From: Oxytricha trifallax | Taxonomy: Eukaryota; Ciliophora; Spirotrichea; Sporadotrichida; Oxytrichidae | Direction: 5' to 3' | Length of the DNA stretch: 64,000 nt | NCBI GenBank assembly: GCA_000711775.1 | Contig: ARYC01017318.1 | Location: 51,375 to 115,374, forward strand | Shown: piece by piece, positions 1-10,881 of the stretch | Position numbering within the stretch: position 1 is the first letter of the stretch | Layout of the letters: each line of letters starts with the position of its first letter | The notes under the pieces: model-generated | Databases searched by the model: none | What the model saw: the letters and a program-made list of their open reading frames with translations, nothing else | Told to the model about the DNA's origin: nothing | Position numbers and translations under genes: made by a program

Positions 1-660
1 ATGTCAAATCAATTTTCTATTGCTGGAAAGCTCTGCTCTTCGATAAAACTGTATGTTCTTAATTTCTTTTAGTTTATTTAGCTCATTATTTTCATTATAG
101 TTAATCCTAGTAAGCTCTTAGTATTCACTGCAGTTCTATGTCGCGGAGGCATTGAAACAGCTGATGTTTCCCTTAACTTGGTAAAATACCTATATATAAC
201 CAGGAAATGAGAACTTAGCTGGGCATTGCGATGGGCCAATTGTTTGCTTATATGGTTCAAATAGTATGGTTAATGGCTTTGATTTCTTTGACGGGATGTC
301 ACCAGATATGGCTATAGTTGATATTGATGCTTGTTATACTAACTGTATTGATCTTCCTCAAATACCAGATTTATTTAACAATTTTTAATTAATTATGAAT
401 CAAAGCTTATTTCTTTGCTAAATTATTAACTACAGATGAAACAATGTACATCAGAATTCTTAATACTCTTAAAAACTCAAGAATTAATTAATATGATAAA
501 GCCTACCCAGACACTCATATACCAGAGAGTGAGGATTTCGTCAATTAAGTTAGAGAAACTTTCTTTGGATTGTTAAAGCCATTTTTAAGTAGAGTTGAAA
601 AATACATCGATGGAACTATAGATCCATCTAAGGCATATTTCTAGAATTGTATCTTAATAT
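1..660 (+). CDS. Coding segments (MDSs) of an unrecognised gene, 5' part
   Basis: With TAA/TAG read as Gln, an ATG at base 1 opens a frame that includes FTAVLCRGGIETADVSLNL. A likely intron (GTAAAATACC...AACCAG, about 181-203) follows. The next segment (about 204-390) contains GPIVCLYGSNSMVNGFDF and VDIDACYTNCIDLPQIPDLF. A third (about 400-655), in another frame, contains KAYFFAKLLTTDETMYIRIL and SEDFVNQVRETFFGLLKPFL. The frame changes near 390-405 and 205 imply a small IES or intron at each point; I could not place the pointers. The peptides have balanced composition, unlike the F/I/N/K-only peptides of the spacers. I recognise no domain. The gene may continue at 1095-1635 and 2300-4028. Confidence 0.5.
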
Positions 661-1094
661 TTATCTTATAATGAATAATATAAGTAAAATGTTAAATTTT
701 CAATGAAATTAAAGTATTAATACATACAATTTATAAAATGGAAAACTATTAGTCTTTATAAGAATATGACCAATACACATTTGCTCCTGCAAGTGTATAA
801 ATAACTCAAAAACTTATTAATTCTAGTGTTTTTGTTCATATCCTCAACTTCTTGAGGTCTTTACAGTAATAATAGCTTTAGCAATTAAATAAACAATTTT
901 ATGATAAAATTATACCGAAATCTAAAATCATAGTAAAATAGAGAAAACATAGGAAAGTAAAACACTTCTATTATTACACAAAATAAAATTGATTTAATTA
1001 TTAATTATATAATTCTTTTCTAATATATGATAATTTCATATATAAAAAGAATAGTTTACATTGAAATTATGTTTTAATAATAATAAAACACTGT

Positions 1095-1635
1095 TGGCTT
1101 TTAAGATGCCCCAAAGAATGAACTAAAATAAAATGAATTATTTTAAGTAAGTTTCAAAGATGGTTAGCTGATTGATGCTTCTATAATAATTTATTTATAT
1201 ATGCTGCTGTATTTTATTGAATTATTTATAAGCATGGAATAGGTCCTACTGATTTTAATACTGGTTTTGAAATATACTAACTTTATTATATTTATAACAT
1301 TAAATTATAGAATAAAATATTAGTAGGTAAATGTTTTTAAGAATGAAATATGTGAATTACGAGGTAAAACATACATTTTTAGATACTCTGACTTACCAAC
1401 TGAAAGTCAAATTAAGAATGATGATTTTACAAAATCCCAAATATTTAGAATAAATTTACATATCAAAGAATAAGAAGATAGAAATTAATATTTGAAGAAA
1501 GATATCACTTTTTCAAAATTTATAAAACAAGTTCATTTCTAAAAGATAATTTAAATTTAATTAAATATTTTATTACTTTGGATGACTTGTGCGAAATATT
1601 ATAAATTTAGAACATTTTAAGCTTTATAATATATA
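1095..1635 (+). CDS. Further coding segments, probably of the same unrecognised gene
   Basis: Three stretches read as protein in different frames, so IESs lie between them. About 1098-1180 gives APKNELKQNELFQVSFKDGQ. About 1234-1290 gives HGIGPTDFNTGFEIY. About 1330-1635 gives KNEICELRGKTYIFRYSDLP and, in a shifted frame near its end, KYFITLDDLCEILQIQN. All are on the + strand and collinear with the segments before and after, which suggests a single split gene interrupted at 1885-2290 by a foldback element. I found no pointers that restore the frame unambiguously and recognise no family. A coding fragment is likely; the gene structure is uncertain. Confidence 0.4.
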
Positions 1636-1884
1636 TATATATTATTTTATCAATTAAGTTAAGTTAAATAAAAGTATATTAACTTAAATTCCTTTCATTT
1701 ATTTGTTATTTTTACTTAAAAGATAAAAAATCATAGTTTTGCAATAAAGAGTTATGATAATTTTTACTTGAGAAAATTTTCCATATTACCAATAAACTTT
1801 TTAAATGGTATTTTGCTTGTTTATATAATTTTTATTAGGAATAAAAACGATTTTTATTTCTATTTTTTATAATATTATTAATTA

Positions 1885-2290
1885 TTGTATGAGAACATTT
1901 GAATTTTGAAACTAAATTGAAAAATAAAAGGTAATTAATTGAATTTGTGACAGTTAACTTTGCTTTAGCATAGACATTATAGTCCATGCTCGATATAATT
2001 TAAATCAACTGAAATTTACTATTGGCTGTACGCTCTATCGCAAACCTGAAGTGAGATAATTTGACTTTAATTTTGGGTGATTATTTGATTTTATGCCAAA
2101 ATAAAGTCGATTATTCTCGCTCCAAGGATGCGATAGAGCGGTATCATCAATAGTGAAGTTCAGCTAATTTTAAATTCCCTATCAAACAATAATCATATTG
2201 TATTGGTTTCTAGAATGTTAGCTGCCACTATTTTTTAATTTAATTTATCTAATTAGAATTTAATTTCCCAAATTAAATGTATTCCAACAA
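1885..2290. mobile_element. Foldback element family A, copy 1 (degenerate)
   Basis: About 406 bp with ends TTGTATGAGAACATT and the near-complement AATGTATTCCAACAA. The inner arms are complementary and contain the family core (GCTCTATCGCA...GATGCGATAGAGC) around TTGACTTTAATTTT. It shares these blocks with the copies at 14847, 18765 and 21289. TA precedes the left end; the right flank is AA, so the target duplication is imperfect. It has no coding capacity and is probably a non-autonomous Tc1/mariner-like MITE. It lies between coding segments of the surrounding gene, so it is expected to be removed with an IES. Confidence 0.75.
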
Positions 2291-2299
2291 AATAAAATT

Positions 2300-4028
2300 T
2301 TGTTGGAGGTTACTGTCATGATAGAACTTAACACGAAGGTAAAATAATCATTCATAAATATATATTATAAACCTTAAAAATAACAAACAAAGGTTGTTTG
2401 TTCTATGATATCGAATAATCAACTTAAAAAGATTCTAACATTGACCTAAAAATTGCAAAGAAATACTAATTCAATATAATTAAATGAAATTAACTATTGA
2501 ATTATTTATAAATATATATTAAAGAGTCAATCAATTTTTATAAATAAATTCAATGAAACAGCAGTTTTCAGGGAAAATTGCACACTGGTGAAATTCGGAG
2601 ACACCAAAGAGTCTACAAAAGTATTTATTTACGCATTAAATGGCTCCAAAACGAATAAACTTTCAATTGAAAGAATAGTAATACATATCATGAATGGTGT
2701 AAAAAAATTTCAAAATGGAACTTCAAAATAGTACTTTTACTTAATTTATTTTTGATTTTATTAAATGTATAATATGAAAATTTTAAATAAAGCATGATAG
2801 ATGATGGAGATTAGAGCTACAAAGGGCAATGGGAAAAAGTTGAAATTTAATACTCTGAAAGTATTATGAACTTAAAAGACATGATATTTATGACATAATT
2901 TAAATATGGAGAGAGTGCTTTTGATCTATCAAATTATATGAATCCCTAGCATCTAAGTTAATATAAATGAGTTAACAAATGATTTAAGATTTAAATTTTA
3001 AAATTGTTTGATTACAATTTATTAGCATCTAGATAAAAAACATGAGAATATAATGATTATATTTTGTGGAACAAGGAAAATGATGAAAATTAGTATTAAA
3101 TTAAAAATTAATAGGATATTTATTGACTAATTTGATTTTATTAAGTTATTTAATGAGTGGATCATAATTATTATACTATAATTTATTTATTTAATTAGAA
3201 CTATGTCTTATATGCATGATTATTATTATTAACTTTGTGTTTTGAAACAATTCTATACATTAACTTGAACTCATAGTTTTAGTCAAAAAATGCATAAGGT
3301 GTTTGCAATTTTAATGTTTTTTTATTAATTATAGAAAAATCTATACAAATTAAGTAATACTAAAGCATACATGCTCAAATTTAATCACTCAGTAAACTAA
3401 GCAACTATCGATTCATATCCTCCCAAGCAACTGCATATATTGGATACTAGTCAGATTTTTAAAGAAGTTGATAGATTATATTCAAGATAAGCAGGTTATG
3501 ATTAAAAATATAAAATATATAACTTAAATTATTGTTTTCTCTTTAAATCACTCTTTTTAAGTATTTTGCTATAATATATTTATATACAATGCTGATTTCT
3601 CATGTAACTAATTGTAAAATTACATAAAAACACTAAATAACCAAGAAAGTCGATCATTGTGCTTAAGTGAATTAATATAAAGCCAAGAAATTTAGAATAT
3701 CAAATATTTCATAAATAAAAAGTAGATGGATGAAGTTGGTAAAGTATTACAAAACTAATACTATTTTAGTTGCTCAAGATCTACACATAGAGAATAAAGC
3801 TAGAAAAACTTAATTGAATACGAATACAAACTATACTTTCACAAATAATTATATTCCTCGTTGTTTATTAATAAAACTTATAAGTTATTATTAATTATGT
3901 ACTTTATTGCGAATCAGAGAGTTCTTTGTTTAAAAAATTTAAAATAATAAAATAAAGACAAATTAAAATATAATACAATTTATGAAATTAAATTTGTTTT
4001 GATTTTAAGCGCAATAAAATCAGTGTGA
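2300..4028 (+). CDS. Unrecognised protein gene in at least six MDSs
   Basis: Joining direct repeats gives one frame: AAGGT (2337-2341/2390-2394, tentative), AATTCAAT (2468-2475/2547-2554), AAAAT (2712-2716/2777-2781, less certain), ATCTA (2951-2955/3339-3343) and TGATT (3499-3503/3593-3597). Joined segments read through with, for example, DLKIAKKYQFNETAVF, SKTNKLSIERIVIHIMNG, DGDQSYKGQWEKVEIQYSES, NHSVNQATIDSYPPKQLHIL and RSLCLSELIQSQEIQNIKYF, ending at TGA 4026-4028. The IESs are 53-383 bp and very AT-rich. I recognise no family. The 5' end is unclear and may connect to the segments before the foldback element. The C-terminal part is Gln/Asn/Ser-rich. Confidence 0.6.
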
Positions 4029-4187
4029 AATTAAAATTAAAAAACTTAACAGATTAGTTTTGATTAATTTAACCAAACTTATATAAATATTCTAACTTTA
4101 ACAGTACAAAATTTTTGAAATTCTTCTTCAATTTTCCTTTAATTTCTTAAATTTAGCTCTATTTCTATTATCAACTATCATTTGTCT

Positions 4188-4792
4188 TCAAATATTATTA
4201 TTATTTAGGGTTATTGATTTGATTTCTGAATCAAGTATCTTCTCTAGGTCCCTGCCTAAATTTGACTCTCCATGTTTAATAAGTAGACCTCTCATAACAA
4301 TTTGCCTTTTTACATGGATTTCCTTGGATTATTCACTTATTTTAAACTGATTACTTTTCAGGTAGCTTTTTAAAGAAACTATATAATAGAATAAATTTAT
4401 TTTTAGAAAGGTAAATAAATGTTATTAAGCTATTGTGCTGAATTTGTCTAGTGCATAAATAGGCAGTGCTCGCAAAAACAAATAATCCAGGGATCATTAA
4501 ACTTTTAGTTACATAACTCAAAGGAACTGCGGCTGCGAGTAGGTAACCTATGTTATTTGTTATAATTGGTTTTAGTATTTGATTTTTAAAGTGGGATTAC
4601 TTCTTTGTAATTATAATTAAAATCACTGACATTTATAAAATTAATAATTTACTACAAATAGGATTAGAGATCTGATATAATATAATCGTCATATTAAAGA
4701 GTGGTTAATGTGAGGTAGTATTTCAAGGGGTCAAACACTCTCTGCAATCGTTTTCTTTATAATAATGCTAAATCCTCGAATTCTTTTGACAT
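4188..4792 (-). CDS. Unrecognised small protein gene, 2 or more MDSs
   Basis: An ATG at 4792 opens a long frame beginning MSKEFEDLALLQRKRLQRVF. It continues through NKQHRLPTRSRSSFELCNQK and NDPWIICFCEHCLFMHQTNS to about 4400. After a frame change near 4370-4390 a second segment (about 4370-4188) reads KEIHVKRQIVMRGLLIKHGE and NLGRDLEKILDSEIKSI, ending at TGA 4188-4190. The change implies an IES, but I could not fix its pointer. The CFCEHC cluster might bind metal; that is a guess. The start is good because the frame is closed upstream and the peptide is charged from its first residue. Its 3' end faces the + strand gene ending at 4028. Confidence 0.6.
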
Positions 4793-5044
4793 TTTGATTT
4801 TATTTTATTAATATTTACATATTTTCGTTTATGGCTATTATTCTAGCTCATATTCATTTTTAGTGTGCAATTAATGTGCGTTAGAGTATTATAAGTTTAT
4901 CTGAAAATAATAAATTATCTTATCATACGTTGAAGAAAATATTTTTCCATAATTAAATTCCATACTATAGTTTAGATTAGATCAGTATTAGATATCGAAG
5001 ATTAATGAATTTACTTTATGCAAATTAATTAATGATCAAATATT

Positions 5045-6415
5045 TCACTTAAGTAGGGCGGCATCGAATCCTGACAAGTATCTAAGTAACTTCCCTACTA
5101 TGCTGCCAATTGATTGTTTTAAATATAAATCTTTACTGTTTTTAAAAAATAAGAGTTAAAATTTGACAAAACATGATTGATAATAGGCAATGACTTGAGT
5201 TTAGACCTTGGGGTCTGGTTGGTAACCATCCTCAGTGAGTGATGAGAATTCACCAAATAAGTTTGTAAGTTGCATCACCCTGGACAACAGATTTAAGAAT
5301 TAAAAATAAAGAAACATATAAGCTTAAAATGCTGTAAGATTGTTGATAATAATCTCAAAAGAAAGTTCTTAGGTAGAGAAGAATCTGATTAAATCATAGC
5401 CCATCTCATCGAAGTCACAGTTAGAAATGGTCAAGTACAAAATCTCAAAATTAATATTAAAAATACTATTAAATAAAATTATCTCTTGCATGATGAACAT
5501 TGAGGAGGTGGCAAAGAAAGTTCCGTTATCTTAAGCAATTTAAAGTCTTATAAGGCCTGACAAAGTGCTGTTGCCGAAGCATTTACAATTTAATATGGGA
5601 CTATATTAAACTAAAATCTTTATCAGCTTTAAGCACTTTATTTACATTTAAAGGATTGTTGATTTGAATTGTAGTTAGTGACTTTGTAGAGACCTCTCTT
5701 GAAGCCAGTTTAGAAGGCTCTAATCATCCAGCTAATTAATCTGAGTTCCTCGTATTTAGGACCTTTCAAGAGTGGGTCAATTTTAACTGGCTTGGTATTG
5801 TTTAAAACAAATCAATAATTAATACTTTACTTGAATCTATGTAATATGGGGATCATATTTCATGTGTTTGCAGTGGAGTTTGTAGAGTTGCTCTTGGTGG
5901 AGTTACCTGTAGAATTCGTGGTTGTGTTGGTCTTGGTGGAGTTGCCAGTGGTATTGGTTGTTGTGTTTGACTTAGTTGAATTACCAGTAGAGTTGGTTGT
6001 GGTATTAGTCTTAGTTGTGTTAGTAGTTGTGGTATTAGTAGTCGTGTTGGTCTTGGTAGCGTTGCTGTTTGATGAAGAATTGGTAGTATTTGCGGTTGTA
6101 GCATTCTTGCTTGAATTGTTGGCTGTTTGCTCAAGCAAATTTTACACTGTAAGAAAGTAATCTGTAAAAGTCTTAGAAATCACTCTTCATTTAAAAAGTA
6201 AAGACTTTTAAGAACAAATGTTAGTTGCCGTTATTATGAGTGCCGTGAATTTTAAATTCAGTATCAATTCTTCCATCTACCTCTTGGTAGTTCTTTTCCT
6301 CAAGCACTTCATTCTTCTTCAAGAAGAGTGAGTTTGATTTATCGCATTTGATGAAACTACTGGCGAAGAGTAGAGTCATCGCTGATAGGATGGTTAATTT
6401 GGCTAATGTCCTCAT
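5045..6415 (-). CDS. Secreted protein with Thr/Asn/Ser-rich mucin-like region (382 aa after IES removal)
   Basis: The start at 6415 gives a typical signal peptide (MRTLAKLTILSAMTLLFASS, then FIKC). A 34-bp GT-AG intron lies at 6172-6205. IES removal uses repeats AAACA (minus sense; 5799-5803/5865-5869), TGTAAAT (5581-5587/5640-5646) and CAATCA (5111-5116/5174-5179). The remaining 1149 nt are exactly 383 codons ending in TGA at 5045-5047. Residues about 85-175 are short Asn/Thr/Ser/Lys/Gly repeats with many N-x-T sequons, so the product is probably a heavily glycosylated surface or secreted protein. The C-terminal half contains NCDFDEMGYDLIRFF and ends GSIVGKLLRYLSGFDAALLK. It resembles the gene at 9573-10534 (NCDFDEM versus YCNFDDI; IVGKLLRYLSGFD versus DVGKIFRAILKFD). 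The function is unknown. Confidence 0.8.
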
Positions 6416-7884
6416 TTTATCAAATTTATATCGGGCAAAATCTTTTCATAGGTAAAATTAAAGTTATTTTCAAAATTTTTGGTGGGAAGCTTACTTCTAC
6501 AATATTTTAAATGCACTTAAAAGGAAGATTTCTGCTAAAAAAAAGAACATTCCTGCCCCATGCATAAAAATATGTATTTTTTTTAAATTTTTAAAAATCT
6601 TTATCATCAAATATAATCTATTTATTTATAATCTAGCATAAAATATCATTTCTACCTTGATAAAGAATTCAAAAATAAATGAATATCACATCAATTTATT
6701 AACATATTGATTAGCATTGTTTTTAATATATATTCTAATAAATAGTAATAATATACTTTGAAAATTAAATTTTATTAAAGATGTTTAGTATATAGCAACT
6801 GTAATTGAAATTTATATTTTTTCTTATACTTTTATTGCAAAAAAAAATAGATAATTTAATGTTAGGAGCAGGCAACTTCCTTAGGGGGGGCTGGAAACTG
6901 CACTGGGTCAGGAAACTTGCCCATAAAAATTTTTATTGAAAAATGCAAATGAAAAGTCCATCTTAAATTTGTGATTTTTAGTAGAAATCCTTAAATATTA
7001 TTATAATACTGATTTCAAAGTTTAAAATTATAGTTTCTTAAACCTTGGTGATAAAATTGAGTGAATAATTTATCAAATTTATAATCAATATATATTTATT
7101 TTTAAGTTTAATCAAATAATCTATTCAATAAACTTTAAGCTAATTTCTAATTCTGATTTAATCTATATCATTACCTATTTTATCTGTTACAATACCATAC
7201 TTATTAAATTATTATAGTTTTCATATATATTTAAATTGATAGTATAGAATAGTTTTAATATAAATTTTTATGAAATTAATAAATTAATCTGATCTGAAAA
7301 TTTAACATCAAATAATTATTAACCTATCATTATAAATGCATACTTTTGTAATTTTACTCTTTGATTTTAGTTTCGATTATTATAAATGAAACATTATACC
7401 ATTTTTTGTAACAAACATCAAATTCAGTTCAATGTTATTTTATAATTTGTTGTGAATATTTTAGTGTCAAAGTTTATCAAATATCTTAAGAGACTCCCAT
7501 CTAAACTACCAAGCAATTGATTTTATTTTTTAAATATATTTATTTTTACATGTGATATCATTTTTAATAATTAAAGCATGAAATAAAAATAAATTATATA
7601 AACTATTTTGATAATGTGCAGCAACTTCATTTGCTCTATTGGAATAATATTAACTTTAATTTTATTTATATTAAATCCAATTTTGACTATTTTATTAAGA
7701 TAATTAAGAATACTAACCAAACATAAGAGTAATTTTGAATAGTTTGGCTTCTAAATTTTATATTATATCTTAAAAAGTGAGCTTTTTCAAGGTTAAAAAC
7801 ATCGTTAAATCATAGATTAATGCTTGAATTTGACAATCATAAATAATCTACATCAGTATTTTGTTTAATATTGATTTTCAAATA
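6416..7884. other. AT-rich spacer with a possible family B fragment
   Basis: I see no supported gene. The sequence is runs of A/T apart from 6860-6930, where GCAGGCAACTTCC, a G7 run, GGAAACTGCAC and CAGGAAACTTGCCC recall the ends of the 470-bp element at 36463 (GGGGGGGAAGTTTCCTGCAC). A second patch near 6550 has CATTCCTGCCCC. These could be remnants of a third copy of that element; the similarity is too short to be sure. Confidence 0.35.
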
Positions 7885-8768
7885 TGTTGATACAAATTTA
7901 GATATGATGTAAAATTATTGATAATTAGAAAGTATTTCAAAGATAGTGTCAAGGTTATTTACCAACCAAAGATTCCGACCTTAAAACTATTCCATAGTTT
8001 ATTCAAATTTATGCCTGATCAGCTCTGATAAGCATTTAAAAAATTGATTTTGTCTTTATAATTTATATTATATAAATATTAGTAATTCATCATTAAGTTT
8101 GAAATCTATGTTTCTGTACAACCCTGATATAAAGCCAGAGCAAAAATTCCTAGATTGTATTAAAATTTCATCTAATTTATCTAGTTTACTTTATTAGGAA
8201 ATTTTTTTAATTAAGTTGAGATCAGGGATAATTTGCAAAGTATCAGTTTATGATTCTGAAAGCACCTGCGAATTGAGATTTAAGTTCTTTTTATGGGGTT
8301 TGTTGTCGATTTATTATTAAGTTGAAGAAATTACTTAAGATTAAGATTAATGATTGCCTTTTACATTATTTTTAATGCTTTACTCATCTGATTATTAAAC
8401 CATATCTAGCAAGCTTAAAAAATAAGACTATCAATAAGTAATAATAAATTTGAAGGAAAATTAAATTAAAAAGCCTTTTTTTATTTAAAACATATATATC
8501 TTTCTGTTCAAGCCCCATCGTAGAGTTAATATTTTCAAAAATATCACTACCAGCATTTTCGAATAACTTTATTTCACTTTTAACAACTAAGTTTGATGTT
8601 TACGATGATTTTTCTTATATCTCCTAACTGGATTAAACCTTAGATACTAAGAGCACCTATAGTATCATTGATAGTCTGATTGTGTGGTATATTATTCTCA
8701 TATATAAGGCGGTATTGAAAGTTAATAAGTTTGAATTTAAATTATAATAACTAAAATATTATTAATGA
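7885..8768 (+). CDS. Unrecognised gene, 3 or more MDSs, partial 5' end
   Basis: Segment 1 (about 7885-8019) reads YFKDSVKVIYQPKIPTLKLF and HSLFKFMPD. The direct repeat CCTGAT (8014-8019/8123-8128) joins it in frame to segment 2 (8129-8350), giving KFMPDIKPEQKFLDCIKISS, then GIICKVSVYDSESTCELRFK and a Gln/Asp-rich stretch. Segment 3 (about 8470-8768) reads KTYISFCSSPIVELIFSKIS, LTTKFDVYDDFSYISQLDQT and STYSIIDSLIVWYIILIYKA, ending at TGA 8766-8768. The pointer between segments 2 and 3 was not resolved and the start codon was not found. I recognise no domain. Confidence 0.6.
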
Positions 8769-9572
8769 TAATAATGTAGGAAATGTTTAACGTACTGATC
8801 AAATCCAATAATATTATTAATGAAAATTCGGTAAAATAAAATGCGATGAATCCTCTTTTTATTTCAATATTATTGTTCTTCATAAATTTTATTAATCTAT
8901 TATACAAATAAACCATAAATTAATTGATTTTCTCAATTAACAATTAAATTTAGAGAGAATTATTATAATTTTATATCTATTATAGAGAATAAGCTGAAGG
9001 ATTAATAATTGCAATCTACATATTAATAAAATAGAATATTTTTAATTTATTTTAGAAAAATTGTAAATATATATTTTTAACAAAAGTTGGTTAGGAAAGA
9101 TAAATAAAATTGAGAGGATATTTTGATTTTGAATTTATTAAGCAAAATAATACAATTATGATAAAGATATATAGCGTAGGTTGTCATCAGCACTAATTTT
9201 ATATAATATTGCTATTTTTATTTAATATTTTATATATTAAACATAAAATACAATTTTATTATTACCACTTTTAACATTATTGATAAAATTTAAAGCCTGA
9301 TGAAAACAAACTTTGCAATAAGTGACCAGTGCATTCTTTCCCTCATCTTTCATACTTTATAGGAACTGATTAAAGTTTTATTTATTTTACCAATTAATCG
9401 TTAGTTCATATTATCAGATCAATAATAAAATCAACTTTAACGTAAAATCCTATTCATTGAAATAATAAATGATCGAAATGATGATGAAATATTTTGCAGA
9501 ATATTACTAGTTAAATTATAGAGTGCATCAGTTATCAACAATTAGTGTCGCTAACTGCGCGTTCCTAGCTGC
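8769..9572. other. AT-rich intergenic region
   Basis: No coding segment, RNA gene or repeat that I can support. Somewhat GC-richer patches near 9300-9370 and 9470-9540 may be flanks of the converging genes. Any somatic telomere-addition site cannot be placed without somatic sequence. Confidence 0.4.
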
Positions 9573-10534
9573 TCATAAGATGGAAACCTTGGTGGGGTCG
9601 AACTTGAGAATGGCTCTGAAGATTTTACCGACGTCTGAGCCTACTCCGTTGAAGGTGGTGAAGCAAGTGCTCAAGTCAGTCAAGTCTTGGGTCTTGCCAT
9701 TGGAGAACATGAGGTCAGCGATGTTGTTGATGGAACCAGTCAGGGTGAATAGGTTGCTCAATAGGTTCTTCTGAATATCATCGAAGTTGCAGTTATTACT
9801 GAATAGAGATACATATTTATTTGATATTTATAAGGGGATCTAGGAACTTTTAATGGATAAGTTGGATCAATATTTATTAAATTTAATTTAAAATAGTGTA
9901 ATAGTTTTGTAGCAGTACTGGCCGAGCATGTAGAAAAGCTCGTTGAAGTTGCATGATTTGTCCAAGTTGTAGCCAATTTAGGGGATTACAAAATAAAAAT
10001 TGGTTAAATTTACCCTCTTAATTTGATACAAAAAAATTATGAAAGATTTTCAATCTCAGGAACTGTAATAAAAATTTACTACCTCTTGCTTAATTTGATA
10101 AATGTCTCCCATTGAACCGAAGAGTCTGCCAATGTCGAAAGCTGAGACTGCATCTTCAATTTTAATGAAAGAGCCAATGAAAGTTTCATCCAAGCATTAT
10201 GGATTCAAATCAGCATTAAAAATATTTAAAATAATTCACTGCTTAGAAAGTAACCACAAACTTAATAATTGATTCAATGAGAATGTTTTGTTGTTAAGAA
10301 TACCTTGTTGGAAACCCTGGAGTGAACCTCTCACGGCAGTCACATAAAATAATGAAATTTTATTATAATCTATAACAATTGTAAAATTTTATAAGTTTAG
10401 TATCTCATGAGTGTGACATTGACACCGTTGGGACTCCAATCTTAATCTTGCTGAAGTGAGGGCATGTTATTAGCAGAGACGACGGCAGTCATCATCAATG
10501 CAGAGAGGATGGTTTGTTTAATTGTTGCTGGCAT
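9573..10534 (-). CDS. Small secreted protein, five non-scrambled MDSs (207 aa)
   Basis: The start at 10534 gives a signal peptide (MPATIKQTILSALMMTAVVS, then ANN). Four exact direct repeats bound the IESs (minus sense): TGAGA (10329-10333/10403-10407), TTGAATC (10202-10208/10271-10277), TATCAAATTAAG (10017-10028/10089-10100) and ACTGC (9789-9793/9912-9916). Removing each IES plus one repeat leaves 624 nt, exactly 208 codons, open from ATG to TGA (9573-9575). Every join is in frame. The mature protein has regularly spaced Cys (QCLDE, SCNFNE, YCNFDD, TCFTTF) and ends DVGKIFRAILKFDP. It is a divergent paralogue of the mucin-like gene at 5045-6415, on the same strand. Its composition suggests a secreted helical protein; I do not know its function. 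Confidence 0.9.
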
Positions 10535-10881
10535 ATTATTCTTTATAATACTGATTTCAAACAGTGTAAAAAATAATTAATAGTAATAAATGTTAAAATT
10601 TAATATTAAAAATTTAAGGAGGAATATAATTGGTTAGGTGAAATACTAATCGAAATGATTCGTCACTGAATAGTAATCTTTATTAATATTATAAGAATTG
10701 AAAGAATTTGAAATAAAAAAGTATAGGAATATTCTTTTTTTCTTACATACTAGGATTCTAATTTCATCGAAAGATAAAATATGAAATTATTAAGTTTATA
10801 CTCTAAGAAAATTAATAAATTCAATAAATTATAATTCCTAAGAAAGATCTATATATGTAATATTAATTGTGATTAGTAAAT

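Noticed and set aside
5045..5110. GC-rich stretch with partial inverted repeats, resembling a tRNA or small RNA
   Set aside because: The minus strand encodes the conserved C-terminus (GSIVGKLLRYLSGFDAALLK) of the secreted-protein gene; no tRNA arms pair properly.
5252..5670. Long plus-strand frame with two TGAs (for example HLIEVTVRNGQVQNL)
   Set aside because: It is antisense to the minus-strand gene whose joined frame is open for 382 codons and matches its paralogue, so the plus frame is a shadow.
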